The notes: generated by a model not told the origin, from the letters alone. 64,000 bases of DNA from Hoeflea prorocentri (GCF_027944115.1 NZ_JAPJZI010000001.1:1922001-1986000); one strand, 5' to 3'. Shown: positions 51,502 to 59,196, counted from the stretch's first letter. Numbers and translations: made by a program.

Positions 51502-52317
51502 CTAGCAACCTTCCCCTTCAAAGGTTTCAAGCGATGAAAGCGTCCCTTTGAGAGAGAATTCACCATAATCCATAATCAAATCACGGGTAATCCCGTTCTC
51601 ATAAAGCTTGAATGAAACCCGATAAACAGGTGTTTCATCTTGGCTTTTCGTTTCATCGAAATAGGCAATCGTAACAGGCCAGGTTGGCTGTTCGGCTAGT
51701 TTGCCCGTTGCTTCAAGTTCTTTTTGCTGGATGTCCGAAATACGAGGCGAGCCGACGACGCTGGTGGTCAACATGACCTTGCGCCCTTCATCCGAGCCAT
51801 CAAAAAGATGTGACTGAAAAAAACGATCGCCGTTTTTGGCCCGCTCAATCAGCGCAATCATCTGCGCGGTCGGGAACTGGGCCGGATCCAGTGTCAGCTT
51901 ATCCCGCCTGGGGGTGGTCAGATCAACGGAGGTTCCGTCTTCGTCCGCCTTTGCGCTGCCGCGAACCTCCTGGTCCAGCCGCTGGTTCACATAGGACTTT
52001 GTGATGAACCGGAAGGTCTGCTCCTCCAGGTTCTCGTAGGTCGTTGTTTGCTGGTCGGTAAGACGCACGGAGTTGCCGGTGTCGAGCTGGGTGACAAATC
52101 GAAACCCGACGGTATATCCGGCACATTCAGACCCGTTAAACTCATACACCATCCGCCCGAACATGGATTCGATACCGGAACGCTCGGATGCATCCTCAAG
52201 CTCCAGATCATAAACTGCCCTGTGTGGCACCAGAGTTTCGGCAACTCCTGCTAAAGCCGCACCGCCCAGCGCCGCATTCAGATTGATTACAGCAATCGCA
52301 CAGATTATCAGTCGCAA
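51502..52317 (-). CDS. eipB: Cell envelope integrity protein EipB (DUF1849)
   Basis: A 271-residue exported protein of the EipB/DUF1849 family, a periplasmic beta-spiral protein that supports envelope integrity and virulence in Brucella. The signal peptide spans about 1-25; conserved segments are LVPHRAVYDLEL, YEFNGSECAGYTVGFRFVTQ, and a C-terminal EGEGC. Cys65 and the last residue Cys271 match the conserved disulfide pair described for EipB. The start is TTG, with AAGGAA about 6 bases upstream. Confidence 0.9.
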   Translation of the reverse strand: MRLIICAIAVINLNAALGGAALAGVAETLVPHRAVYDLELEDASERSGIESMFGRMVYEFNGSECAGYTVGFRFVTQLDTGNSVRLTDQQTTTYENLEEQTFRFITKSYVNQRLDQEVRGSAKADEDGTSVDLTTPRRDKLTLDPAQFPTAQMIALIERAKNGDRFFQSHLFDGSDEGRKVMLTTSVVGSPRISDIQQKELEATGKLAEQPTWPVTIAYFDETKSQDETPVYRVSFKLYENGITRDLIMDYGEFSLKGTLSSLETFEGEGC

Positions 52318-52447
52318 ACGGAGATTCCTTCCTTCTTTGCGCGCCGTTTAACACGGTATTGCGACAAAATAGAGAGGCAAAACACAGTTTCATCTCTTTG
52401 TGTCAGTGAGCGCATGGTATCAACCGAGACCTTAACGGAGTCGAAAA

Positions 52448-52921
52448 ATGTCAGAGACGATAAATGAACGCCTGATGGCGCGTGGAATTGAGCTGCCGGA
52501 TGCGCCGGCACCGGCTGCGGCCTATGTCCCGTACGTCATATCCGGCGCAACACTTTATATTTCCGGCCAATTGCCCATGCGCGAGGGCCAGGTGAACATC
52601 ACCGGACAACTTGCCGGCGATGAGGACATCGAAGCCGGGCAACAGGCCGCTGAACTGTGCGCCATCAATATTCTGGCGCAGGCAAATGCCGCGTTGAACG
52701 GCGACATGGACCGCATAACCAGACTTATCAAGCTGCAGGGCTTTGTCGCTTCGACCCCCGACTTTCACAAGCAACACCTCGTGATCAACGGCGCCTCCAA
52801 CCTGCTGGCGGATATCCTCGGAGAACGCGGCGCCCATGCCCGCGCAGCCGTCGGCATGGCAGCGTTGCCGTTCAACGCTTCTGTCGAGATCGACGCAATC
52901 TTTGAAATTGGTTCGGAATAA
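52448..52921 (+). CDS. RidA/YjgF family protein
   Basis: A 157-residue protein of the RidA family, which deaminates reactive enamine/imine intermediates. Segments are GATLYISGQLPMREGQVNI, GQQAAELCAINILAQANAAL, KLQGFVASTPDFHKQHLVIN and a YjgF-like ARAAVGMAALPFNASVEIDAI; the arginine of the usual active site (R105-type) is replaced in the ARAAVG loop context. It starts a plus-strand run with GDPD and a DUF482 gene. Confidence 0.88.
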   Translation: MSETINERLMARGIELPDAPAPAAAYVPYVISGATLYISGQLPMREGQVNITGQLAGDEDIEAGQQAAELCAINILAQANAALNGDMDRITRLIKLQGFVASTPDFHKQHLVINGASNLLADILGERGAHARAAVGMAALPFNASVEIDAIFEIGSE

Positions 52922-52927
52922 CGAGCC

Positions 52928-53650
52928 ATGTCGGCTGGCTGGATCATCGACAAACCGATCGCCCATCGCGGCTATCACGACCTGAATCGGATGGTTTGGG
53001 AGAATACCCGGACTGCCTTCGACCGTGCGATGAATATGAGCATCCCGATCGAGTGCGATCTTCAGATGACTGGAGACGGTTCGGCTATCGTCTTCCATGA
53101 TTACGAAACGGACAGGCTTTGTGGTGTTGAAGGCACCGTTCGGACCATGGACACAGAGGCACTTGTCCAGCTTCCAATCGGAACCGGAGCAGACACAATT
53201 CCGACCTTCCGCGATCTTCTGAACCAAGTGGACGGGCGGGTGGGCCTGGTTGTTGAACTGAAAAAACCGGCGCCTTTGGATGCCGACGCATTCGCTTCAG
53301 CAGTCCTTTCCGATTTGCAGGATTACGACGGGAAGCTTGCGCTGATGTCATTTGATCCAGTGCTGCTTGGCTGTTTGCTTGACAAGCAAGCAACGTGGCC
53401 TCTCGGCCTTGTGGCGGCGGAGTTCAATGAAGACGACAAACGCAGGAATGAAGACGCACTCTCACTGCCTCTGGATTTCGTTTCTTTTTGCGTCAAGCAT
53501 CTGCCAAGCAGCTTTGTCACCAGGGTTCGAGCGGCGGGATTGCCTGTCATATCCTGGACCATCAGGGATCAGGAGACGCTGGAAACGGCACGCGCCCACA
53601 CCGACCAGATTACCTTTGAGGGCTTTGACCCTCTGGTCTTGCCAGACTGA
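52928..53650 (+). CDS. Glycerophosphodiester phosphodiesterase
   Basis: A 240-residue GDPD-family TIM barrel. The HRG catalytic motif is PIAHRGYHDLN, the metal-binding ENT...ECDLQ is seen as ENTRTAFDRAM and IECDLQMTGDG, and IVFHDYETDRLCG follows. It hydrolyses glycerophosphodiesters to glycerol-3-phosphate and an alcohol. No signal peptide, so cytoplasmic. It begins 6 bases after the RidA gene. Confidence 0.93.
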   Translation: MSAGWIIDKPIAHRGYHDLNRMVWENTRTAFDRAMNMSIPIECDLQMTGDGSAIVFHDYETDRLCGVEGTVRTMDTEALVQLPIGTGADTIPTFRDLLNQVDGRVGLVVELKKPAPLDADAFASAVLSDLQDYDGKLALMSFDPVLLGCLLDKQATWPLGLVAAEFNEDDKRRNEDALSLPLDFVSFCVKHLPSSFVTRVRAAGLPVISWTIRDQETLETARAHTDQITFEGFDPLVLPD

Positions 53651-53672
53651 AAGCCGGCCTTAGATAGAGCCC

Positions 53673-54893
53673 ATGCCTGACGCGAAAGCCAGCGACGACG
53701 ATCAAACGAAGAGCCACGACGACGGTGAGTTCCTGATAAGGGTCGTTAATTCATTCAATGCCATAGACCCGGATCAATGGGCAAAACTCAAGGGGACAAC
53801 ACGCGGGTCGGAAAAGGACGCACCGTACAATCCGTTCGTCTCGCACGGTTTTTTATCGGCGCTCGAAGCAGCAGGATGCGCCACAGCCCAAACGGGTTGG
53901 CTTGGTCAACACCTTTTGTTGCAGACGACCGGCGATGAGCTCCTCGGCGCGCTCCCCTGCTATCTGAAAGGTCACAGCCAGGGCGAATATGTCTTCGATC
54001 ATGCCTGGGCCGACGCTTTCGAACGCGCCGGCGGGAACTATTATCCAAAACTGCAGTCCTCAGTGCCGTTCACGCCGGCAACCGGGCCACGTTTGCTTTT
54101 CACCGACGATATGATCGCCGCCTCCACGAGGACTGCGCTGGCACAGGGCTTGACGACCCTAACCGACAAAAACGGATTATCCTCCGCGCACGCAACCTTT
54201 GTCCCGGATAACGAGATCGATATCTTTTCCAGTTGTGGCTACCTGGTCCGCACCGATCAACAGTTCCATTTTCATAATGACGGCTATGGCGCCTATGACG
54301 ATTTTCTGGGCACGCTTGCATCGCGCAAACGCAAAGCGCTCAAAAAAGAGCGCCGCGTGGCTTTGGAAAACGACATATCCATTGATTGGCTTAGCGGCAG
54401 CGACCTGACAGAAGCGGTCTGGGACACATTCTTCGATTTTTACATGGATACCGGGTCACGCAAGTGGGGACGTCCCTATCTGACGCGCGAGTTCTTTTCG
54501 CTGATATCGGAAGCGATGGCCGACGACATCTTGCTGATCATGGCGAGCCGTGGATCTCGTTATATAGCCGGCGCCATCAATTTCATCGGTTCAGATACCC
54601 TTTACGGCCGGCATTGGGGATGCATCGAAGATCACCGTTTTTTGCATTTTGAAGTCTGCTACCACCAGGCCATCGACTTCGCGATCGAAAAGGGATTGAA
54701 AACCGTTGAAGCCGGTGCCCAGGGAGAACACAAGCTCTCACGAGGATATATGCCTGTGACAACGCATTCCGCGCATTACATCGCTCATCCTGGTCTAAGG
54801 CGCGCCGTCGCTGATTATCTTGGCCATGAACGGGCAGATGTTGAACGGATAAGCCAGCTTCTTCACGATCATGGCCCGTTTCGCAAAGGCTGA
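53673..54893 (+). CDS. Peptidogalycan biosynthesis-type GNAT protein (DUF482)
   Basis: A 406-residue protein of the DUF482 / GNAT superfamily. It has LPCYLKGHSQGEYVFDHAWAD, then SSVPFTPATGPRLL, SRKRKALKKERRVAL, and the C-terminal VEAGAQGEHKLSRGY with PVTTHSAHYI, all typical of the family. Function unproven; a role in envelope or amino-acid modification is often proposed. It begins 22 bases after the GDPD gene and converges on the MerR gene. Confidence 0.88.
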   Translation: MPDAKASDDDQTKSHDDGEFLIRVVNSFNAIDPDQWAKLKGTTRGSEKDAPYNPFVSHGFLSALEAAGCATAQTGWLGQHLLLQTTGDELLGALPCYLKGHSQGEYVFDHAWADAFERAGGNYYPKLQSSVPFTPATGPRLLFTDDMIAASTRTALAQGLTTLTDKNGLSSAHATFVPDNEIDIFSSCGYLVRTDQQFHFHNDGYGAYDDFLGTLASRKRKALKKERRVALENDISIDWLSGSDLTEAVWDTFFDFYMDTGSRKWGRPYLTREFFSLISEAMADDILLIMASRGSRYIAGAINFIGSDTLYGRHWGCIEDHRFLHFEVCYHQAIDFAIEKGLKTVEAGAQGEHKLSRGYMPVTTHSAHYIAHPGLRRAVADYLGHERADVERISQLLHDHGPFRKG

Positions 54894-54911
54894 CTGCCGC
54901 TTCGCCGCACC

Positions 54912-55268
54912 TTAAGTTTTTCCGGCAAGCGCGTCTCTGGTGGCGCGCAGCGTTTCCAGGAACCTGTTCGCCCGTTCTATGTTGACTTCAACCTCTTGGA
55001 TCTTTCGGGACAGAAACTCGTCCATATCAAACTCTTGATCGACCGGACGCTCTATCTGTCGCAGAAAGAAACGCAGCTCCGAGATCGTAAAACCTGCCTT
55101 TTGCGCTTCATCAATCATACGTAACCGCTCAAAGATTTCCTCTTCGAAAACACGGTAAGAGTTGGTTGAATCCTGGCTCGCGCCGGAGGCAATCAGGCCG
55201 TTGCGTTCATAGAACCTGATCGTGTCTCTGCTCAAACCTGAGCGCCGGGCAACCTCGCCTATTCTCAT
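54912..55268 (-). CDS. MerR-family transcriptional regulator
   Basis: A 118-residue MerR-type regulator. The N-terminal winged helix reads MRIGEVARRSGLSRDTIRFY then ERNGLI; a long coiled coil follows (about residues 75-115). No conserved cysteine effector site is seen at the C-terminus, so it is not a heavy-metal sensor of the MerR/ZntR kind. It is divergent from the zinc-ribbon gene with palindromes in between. Confidence 0.9.
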   Translation of the reverse strand: MRIGEVARRSGLSRDTIRFYERNGLIASGASQDSTNSYRVFEEEIFERLRMIDEAQKAGFTISELRFFLRQIERPVDQEFDMDEFLSRKIQEVEVNIERANRFLETLRATRDALAGKT

Positions 55269-55283
55269 CTGATACTCGACAAA

Positions 55284-55304
55284 ACCATTGACAATGGTCC
55301 ATTG
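55284..55304. promoter_or_regulatory. Nested palindromes between merR-type and zinc-ribbon genes
   Basis: Two overlapping perfect inverted repeats share CAATGGT: ACCATTG-A-CAATGGT (55284-55298) and CAATGG-T-CCATTG (55292-55304). They lie 16 bases upstream of the MerR-type gene and about 88 bases upstream of the zinc-ribbon start. TTGACA at 55288-55293 lies inside the first. Binding by the divergent regulator is inferred. Confidence 0.55.
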
Positions 55305-55391
55305 TTAACATCAACTCGAATATCTGAAAAGCTCAAAGACAGCGGCTTCAACGTCAGGCTTGTTTGGAGAATAGATTGGGGAGAATTCGAT

Positions 55392-55655
55392 ATGGGCAGA
55401 AAATGCCAGAGTTGCGGCATGCCGCTTGCCAAGGACGAGAACGGCGGCGGTTCCAACAAGGATGGGTCCACAAGCACGCTCTATTGCTCTTTATGCTACC
55501 AAAATGGCGTATTCCTGCATCCGGACTTCAGTGCCAAGGACATGCAGGACTACTGTGTCGAACAGCTTACGAAGCGCGGGATGCCGCGTTTTATGGCCTG
55601 GATTTTTACCCGGGGAATTCCAAGTCTTGACCGTTGGAAAATCGCCGAAAGCTGA
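55392..55655 (+). CDS. Small zinc-ribbon protein
   Basis: An 87-residue protein whose N-terminus has two CxxC pairs, CQSC (Cys5, Cys8) and CSLC (Cys32, Cys35), fitting the zinc_ribbon_2-type family. The second half, HPDFSAKDMQDYCVEQLTKR, is helical. GGGGAG lies 11 bases upstream of ATG 55392. The frame could start earlier at 55302, but the palindromic operator would then overlap it. Probably controlled by the divergent MerR-type regulator. Function unknown. Confidence 0.8.
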   Translation: MGRKCQSCGMPLAKDENGGGSNKDGSTSTLYCSLCYQNGVFLHPDFSAKDMQDYCVEQLTKRGMPRFMAWIFTRGIPSLDRWKIAES

Positions 55656-55771
55656 GCGGCCATATCCGGGTATTACAGGATTGTAATGCTCCCGTAAGGC
55701 ACACGATATGTTGCGCCGGTAGACTTCTCTCATGGATTGCAAGCGGGACTCGCACTGCAGGGGAGAGGAAC

Positions 55772-56539
55772 ATGAACAAGAAACTTGTTGTTTTGGCCGG
55801 CGGTGTGGCAGCCGCGGCGATTGCCGGTTACGCAACGGCAGCCGGCAACTGGGTGGAAATCAGTGAGCGGGGCAATCAAATTTGCATCCGTTCGAATTCG
55901 ATTCCGAACCATGCGACCGGCCAGTTTCCAAATCGCGGCAATCCTCACACAATCCGTCCGCAAAACATCAATGTGTGTGTCACTGCATCGCCAACCAAAG
56001 GAAGCCGGGCGCGCGGCACCGGCCCGGGCGCGATCGGGATAGCTCTGAACGGCGTCCTGATCCGCCCGGGAACAGCTGATTACTGGGATCCGACTTCACC
56101 ACGAGGACACAGCCGCAATCGCAGTTCGGGCTGGAACCTGGAAGGAATGGGTTCCGCGAAGATGCTGGGAATGGATTCGGCCAATGCCCATGTCGACAAT
56201 CGCGGCACCTATCACTATCACGGCGCGCCGATTCGTGCTGTCAGGACCCAGGGCGGAACACAAGTCGGATGGGCAGCCGACGGCTTTGAAATTCATTATG
56301 TCGGGTCAAGAGCCAAATCGGGCTACAGACTGAAGAAAGGGACGCGCCCCTCCGGCCCGGGCGGGCGCTACGACGGCAGATATGTCGAAGACTGGGTTTT
56401 CGTTGGCGGAGCCGGCAAACTCGACCAGTGCAACGGTGGAACCCTGAACGGTCAATATGTCTACTTTGCCACCGATACCTTTCCGTTCTACCCCCGTTGC
56501 TTTTGGGGCAGACCAAGCCGGAGTTTCAGAGGTCTGTAG
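55772..56539 (+). CDS. Exported YHYH domain protein
   Basis: A 255-residue protein with a signal peptide (about residues 3-22, cleavage near TAAGN) and the YHYH motif in NRGTYHYHGAPIRA (about residue 150), with GWAADGFEIHYVG and VEDWVFVGGAGKLDQCNGG following. Proteins of this family are exported and of unknown function; the histidines may bind a metal. GAGAGGAAC lies just upstream of the ATG 55772. It is the last chromosomal-type gene before the phage module. Confidence 0.82.
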   Translation: MNKKLVVLAGGVAAAAIAGYATAAGNWVEISERGNQICIRSNSIPNHATGQFPNRGNPHTIRPQNINVCVTASPTKGSRARGTGPGAIGIALNGVLIRPGTADYWDPTSPRGHSRNRSSGWNLEGMGSAKMLGMDSANAHVDNRGTYHYHGAPIRAVRTQGGTQVGWAADGFEIHYVGSRAKSGYRLKKGTRPSGPGGRYDGRYVEDWVFVGGAGKLDQCNGGTLNGQYVYFATDTFPFYPRCFWGRPSRSFRGL

Positions 56540-56583
56540 TGTCTGCCCGAAACGGAGCCCGGTAATCTCCTGCCTCAGCGGGT

Positions 56584-56847
56584 TCAGCGCTCGACAGCTT
56601 CCAGTATGCGCTCAAGCGTCTGGTTTTGCTGCTGTTGAATGACCTCAATAGCCTTCAGCCTTTCTCGAACATCGCCGGACCTTTCTTCAAGTCGGTCCAT
56701 GCGCCTTTCCATCTCAGCCACGTCCGAAACGTTCGCCGAGACATTGCTTCGCAAGGTGGTAAAGGCGGCAATGATGCTGGCGGCAACCACACAAAGGGCA
56801 ATCAGGCTGCTCCAGGGCAAACCGGCGGGCTTGCAGGGATCCGACAT
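56584..56847 (-). CDS. Phage-type small membrane/coiled-coil protein, possible spanin component
   Basis: An 87-residue protein with one helix (about residues 11-29, SSLIALCVVAASIIAAFTTL) and then a continuous coiled coil to the end (DVAEMERRMDRLEERSGDVR and onward). This topology is that of inner-membrane spanins or of phage tail-associated membrane proteins. Start at ATG 56847 shares a base with the stop of the previous gene, so it is translationally coupled. No family certainty. Confidence 0.6.
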   Translation of the reverse strand: MSDPCKPAGLPWSSLIALCVVAASIIAAFTTLRSNVSANVSDVAEMERRMDRLEERSGDVRERLKAIEVIQQQQNQTLERILEAVER

Positions 56848-57191
56848 CAAACCGGCCGCCCGAACCATTCGCGGCTCTGCATGCCTCGGGCTACGAGGCA
56901 GGCAAGCTTGCGGCCCTGGCGGTCCCGGGCGATATTGAACAGGAACCATGTCCCATCCCGCCCAACCAACAACTCCAGTTCTCCGGCGTGACGGTCATGA
57001 GCTCCCTTCCAGACGCGGCGCAGTTGCAGCGACACCAGCAGGGCCTCAAATCGCTCATCAGCAAGACCACAGCTCGGTATGGTATTCGTCATAAGCGGGT
57101 TTGCCGACCGCACGCTGCCCGTCGCAACGAAAAACGCACATGCCGCAATGACGGCAAGGCAAGGCAACCGCCCGAAGCGTGTTCCGATCAT
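56847..57191 (-). CDS. Phage-module small exported protein
   Basis: A 114-residue protein with a signal peptide (about residues 10-29, ending near VRSA). The mature part has two cysteines (SCGLADERFEAL, ACLVARGMQSREW) and the segment LLVGRDGTWFLFNIARDRQG, a pattern I associate with small secreted proteins in rhizobial prophage and GTA lysis loci. It overlaps the holin gene by four bases upstream and the coiled-coil gene by one base (TGATG) downstream. Could be the outer partner of a spanin pair; no lipobox is seen. Confidence 0.6.
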   Translation of the reverse strand: MIGTRFGRLPCLAVIAACAFFVATGSVRSANPLMTNTIPSCGLADERFEALLVSLQLRRVWKGAHDRHAGELELLVGRDGTWFLFNIARDRQGRKLACLVARGMQSREWFGRPV

Positions 57192-57583
57192 CGACGCAAC
57201 CTTCCTGCAATGGTTTCGCCGATTTTAGCGACAAACAGAGAGCCGATGATCGCTCCGGCCCATTCGTCAAGCGGTGACGGCAGGGCTGCGACGGTCCAGT
57301 CTTGCGGAAAGGCGCAGTCCGCGCACCATAAGACGGAATAGAGACAGACCGCGGCAAACCAGAGGCCGAGCGGCACGATAAAAAACAAAGGGAACCACCA
57401 CCCGCGCCCGGTTAAGACAGTGACCTGAGCTCGCATGTAATCGGCAAGAACATCTGCCCGGATCCGGTCACGTTCCGTCTTGTCGTCCACTTTGTGATCG
57501 ATGGTATCGAGAATGCGATCAAGCGTTCCGCCGGTGAGCCGCCCAAACGCTGTGCCGAGCAACTTTACCAAAACAGTCACCAT
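57188..57583 (-). CDS. 3-TM holin (GTA_holin_3TM type)
   Basis: A 131-residue protein matching the three-transmembrane holin family found in gene-transfer-agent and phage lysis loci. The N-terminal amphipathic part VKLLGTAFGRLTGGTLDRIL is followed by DKTERDRIRADVLADYMRAQ, then helices at about 66-90 and 105-125 (WWFPLFFIVPLGLWFAAVCL; WAGAIIGSLFVAKIGETIAG). Start ATG 57583 is tied to the previous gene stop by one base. It would form membrane lesions for the endolysin. Confidence 0.78.
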   Translation of the reverse strand: MVTVLVKLLGTAFGRLTGGTLDRILDTIDHKVDDKTERDRIRADVLADYMRAQVTVLTGRGWWFPLFFIVPLGLWFAAVCLYSVLWCADCAFPQDWTVAALPSPLDEWAGAIIGSLFVAKIGETIAGRLRR

Positions 57584-57789
57584 CAGCCGTCCTTTCCGCG
57601 CAGTCCGATCAGCCCGAGGCCGAACGAGATCATGACGGCAGGCGGCACATCGGTCATAGCGCTGAGAATATTGGCAGCAGGCTTCAGGCTCGGGATTTCT
57701 CCCCCGGCGGCAACAACCGCGCCGGCCAACAGGGCAGCGAAGCCAGTCCACCAGGTCAGTGATCGGGGTTTGAAGTATTTCCTGGTCAT
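57583..57789 (-). CDS. 68-residue membrane protein of the lysis cassette
   Basis: A small protein with two hydrophobic stretches (about 13-33, LTWWTGFAALLAGAVVAAGG; about 46-63, PPAVMISFGLGLIGLRG). It lies between the endolysin and the holin with overlaps at both ends, so it is coupled to both. It could be a second holin or antiholin; similar short ORFs occur in rhizobial prophages. Not assigned to a family. Confidence 0.62.
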   Translation of the reverse strand: MTRKYFKPRSLTWWTGFAALLAGAVVAAGGEIPSLKPAANILSAMTDVPPAVMISFGLGLIGLRGKDG

Positions 57790-58571
57790 CGTTTTCCTCC
57801 AAATACCAGGGTGAGGATGGACAGCAGCATGGCCAGCGGACGGAAACCGGGCTTTGTATCTGAAACCACGCGCGGGGCGGCGTCGGGTTTGCTGCCGGGT
57901 GAAGTCAAACCGCACTTTCGTTCGGTGAAACCCGCTTGGGATACCGATGCCGGGTTGACCGTGTCCCTGGGCACACCGCCTGCATTGCGGATCGCCATGA
58001 GAAACGAGCGGTAGTAGCCGGCAATCACTTCCCACTTGTCGGTAATGTTGACGGTCCGCCGGGCGCCCTTGAGATCATCCTTGCGGGCATCGGGCAGGTA
58101 ATGAGCAATTCCGAAACCACGGCCGTTCCAGCGCCCGTCCAGCAAACCTCGAATGAGAATGCGCGCGCCGATAACCGGATCGAGCGCCTTGTCAGGATAT
58201 CTGACGAGGTCGACACCGGCGTCCTCGCTTGAACGCTCGTAATTGCGCTTCCAGGTAAGCTGCACCTGGCCACGGCCGTAATAGGCGTGGCCGTAAGGTG
58301 GTTCCGGTTGGGCATATCTGGCCTGGCGCAACCGGTGGCGAGCCGTGGCGTCATCCTTCGCGAGCGTTTCACGCACCGGAACCATGCGCCGAGCGGTCTC
58401 GTGATAGGCGGTGGCAAGTGCGTAGGCGAGCGTCTTCGCCCGCCCATCGCCATGGGAGACAAAGGCATCAAGAATACCCTCGATACCCCTCACCTGCTGC
58501 TGGGATAAGGACGTGCCAAACACGCCACTCCCACGACGCCGCAGCGCCGTAAAGAATGCTGTACGGTTCAT
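57786..58571 (-). CDS. GH19-type endolysin
   Basis: A 261-residue lysozyme-like protein. The chitinase/GH19 catalytic region shows TLAYALATAYHETARRMVPV (catalytic Glu in YHET) and YGRGQVQLTWKRNYER, both family hallmarks. A C-terminal hydrophobic segment (PLAMLLSILTLVFGG) could anchor it in the membrane. It degrades peptidoglycan for lysis. Its 5' end is duplicated, decayed, at 59118. Confidence 0.88.
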   Translation of the reverse strand: MNRTAFFTALRRRGSGVFGTSLSQQQVRGIEGILDAFVSHGDGRAKTLAYALATAYHETARRMVPVRETLAKDDATARHRLRQARYAQPEPPYGHAYYGRGQVQLTWKRNYERSSEDAGVDLVRYPDKALDPVIGARILIRGLLDGRWNGRGFGIAHYLPDARKDDLKGARRTVNITDKWEVIAGYYRSFLMAIRNAGGVPRDTVNPASVSQAGFTERKCGLTSPGSKPDAAPRVVSDTKPGFRPLAMLLSILTLVFGGKR

Positions 58572-58604
58572 GAAGTTTCCTCAATTCAAGACGTAGAGGT
58601 GAAG

Positions 58605-58633
58605 TTGACACATCTGTAGCCCGCAAGTTAAAG
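58605..58633 (+). promoter_or_regulatory. Possible promoter of the first short leader-like ORF
   Basis: TTGACA at 58605-58610 and TTAAAG at 58628-58633 are separated by 17 bases, 32 bases before the ATG at 58666. The -35 is perfect, the -10 weak. Confidence 0.4.
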
Positions 58634-58665
58634 TTATTGTTTCTAAACATCACAAGGTTTAGGCA

Positions 58666-58758
58666 ATGAAAAAAAGCTACGAAAAACCACAGGCTCGAGC
58701 ACAAGGCAGACTCGAGAAGACTACAGCAATCGTTCCGCTGTCTCTTAAGAAGAAATAA
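58666..58758 (+). CDS. Short RiPP-leader-like peptide, 30 residues
   Basis: A 30-codon ORF. Tyr5, Pro8, Gly14 and Thr20 fit the spacing of the lasso-peptide leader motif YxxPxLxxxGxxxxxT, with Ala at the Leu position. The remainder after Thr20-Ala21 is only IVPLSLKKK, without the Asp/Glu at position 7-9 needed for a lasso ring. It begins MKKSYE, identical to the next ORF. A plausible promoter precedes it, but the ribosome-binding site (AAGG) is weak. Too short for ordinary gene callers. No maturation enzymes are nearby. Confidence 0.45.
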   Translation: MKKSYEKPQARAQGRLEKTTAIVPLSLKKK

Positions 58759-58858
58759 GAACCGGATAAGCTCTTGTTCTTGAGATACCGCACGCCGTCG
58801 CGGCTATCTGAACAACTACACTCGCTTTGATTGGGGGTGTATGGCCTCGAGGAATGAC

Positions 58859-59011
58859 ATGAAGAAGAGCTATGAACGTCCTGTCATGAAAAAGACGGCC
58901 AGACCTAGCAACGACACGGCCATGACGGTGGTCTCCGGAGCAGGTACCAAGGGCGGCGGCAGCCCACCCGCTTTACCTGCCGATGGTGGTGGACTGATTT
59001 TAATTCCTTAA
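58859..59011 (+). CDS. Short RiPP-leader-like peptide, 50 residues, Gly/Pro-rich C-terminus
   Basis: A 50-codon ORF with GAGGAA 5 bases upstream. It begins MKKSYERP and keeps Tyr5, Pro8, Met10, Ala14 and Thr20 in the spacing of the lasso leader motif (YxxPxLxxxGxxxxxT). The part after Thr20-Ala21 is Gly/Pro-rich (VVSGAGTKGGGSPPALPADG, ending LILIP) with no Asp/Glu at ring positions 7-9. Codons for the residues it shares with the previous ORF differ mostly in the third base, a sign of coding constraint. An in-frame ATG at 58841 is an alternative start. Precursor function is inferred only from the leader. Confidence 0.5.
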   Translation: MKKSYERPVMKKTARPSNDTAMTVVSGAGTKGGGSPPALPADGGGLILIP

Positions 59012-59117
59012 TTTGTCGAAATTTTATTTGCGTGCCGTATCCGGTTTCTGCCGAGGCAAGTACCGCCTAGATATTGTCTGCATTTAGGTTGACGACCAAC
59101 GCCACCTGTCTACAGAC

Positions 59118-59196
59118 CGTGCGCAACACGCCACTACTACGACTCCGATTTGCCGCGAAGAATATTGTGCGGATCACGGGAATTCCTCTTTTCAAA
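59118..59196 (-). pseudogene. Decayed copy of the endolysin 5' end
   Basis: The 60 bases 59118-59177 align without gaps to 58512-58571 of the endolysin gene at about 44 of 60 positions by eye. Translated on the minus strand they give VIRTIFFAANRSRSS then GVLRT, against MNRTAFFTALRRRGS then GVFGT of the endolysin, with GTG at the start position. Similarity continues past the start into the ribosome-binding region, keeping GAGGAA. The frame then stops near 59070. It is a remnant of a paralogous endolysin. Confidence 0.65.

Noticed and set aside
58468-58704. Minus-strand open frame of 78 codons overlapping the endolysin start and peptide 1
   Set aside because: Its 3' part is the endolysin in another frame and there is no convincing ribosome-binding site; likely a shadow.
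58666-59011. The two short ORFs as true lasso peptides
   Set aside because: Neither has Asp/Glu at core positions 7-9 and no B or C enzymes are near, so only a leader-like relation is claimed.
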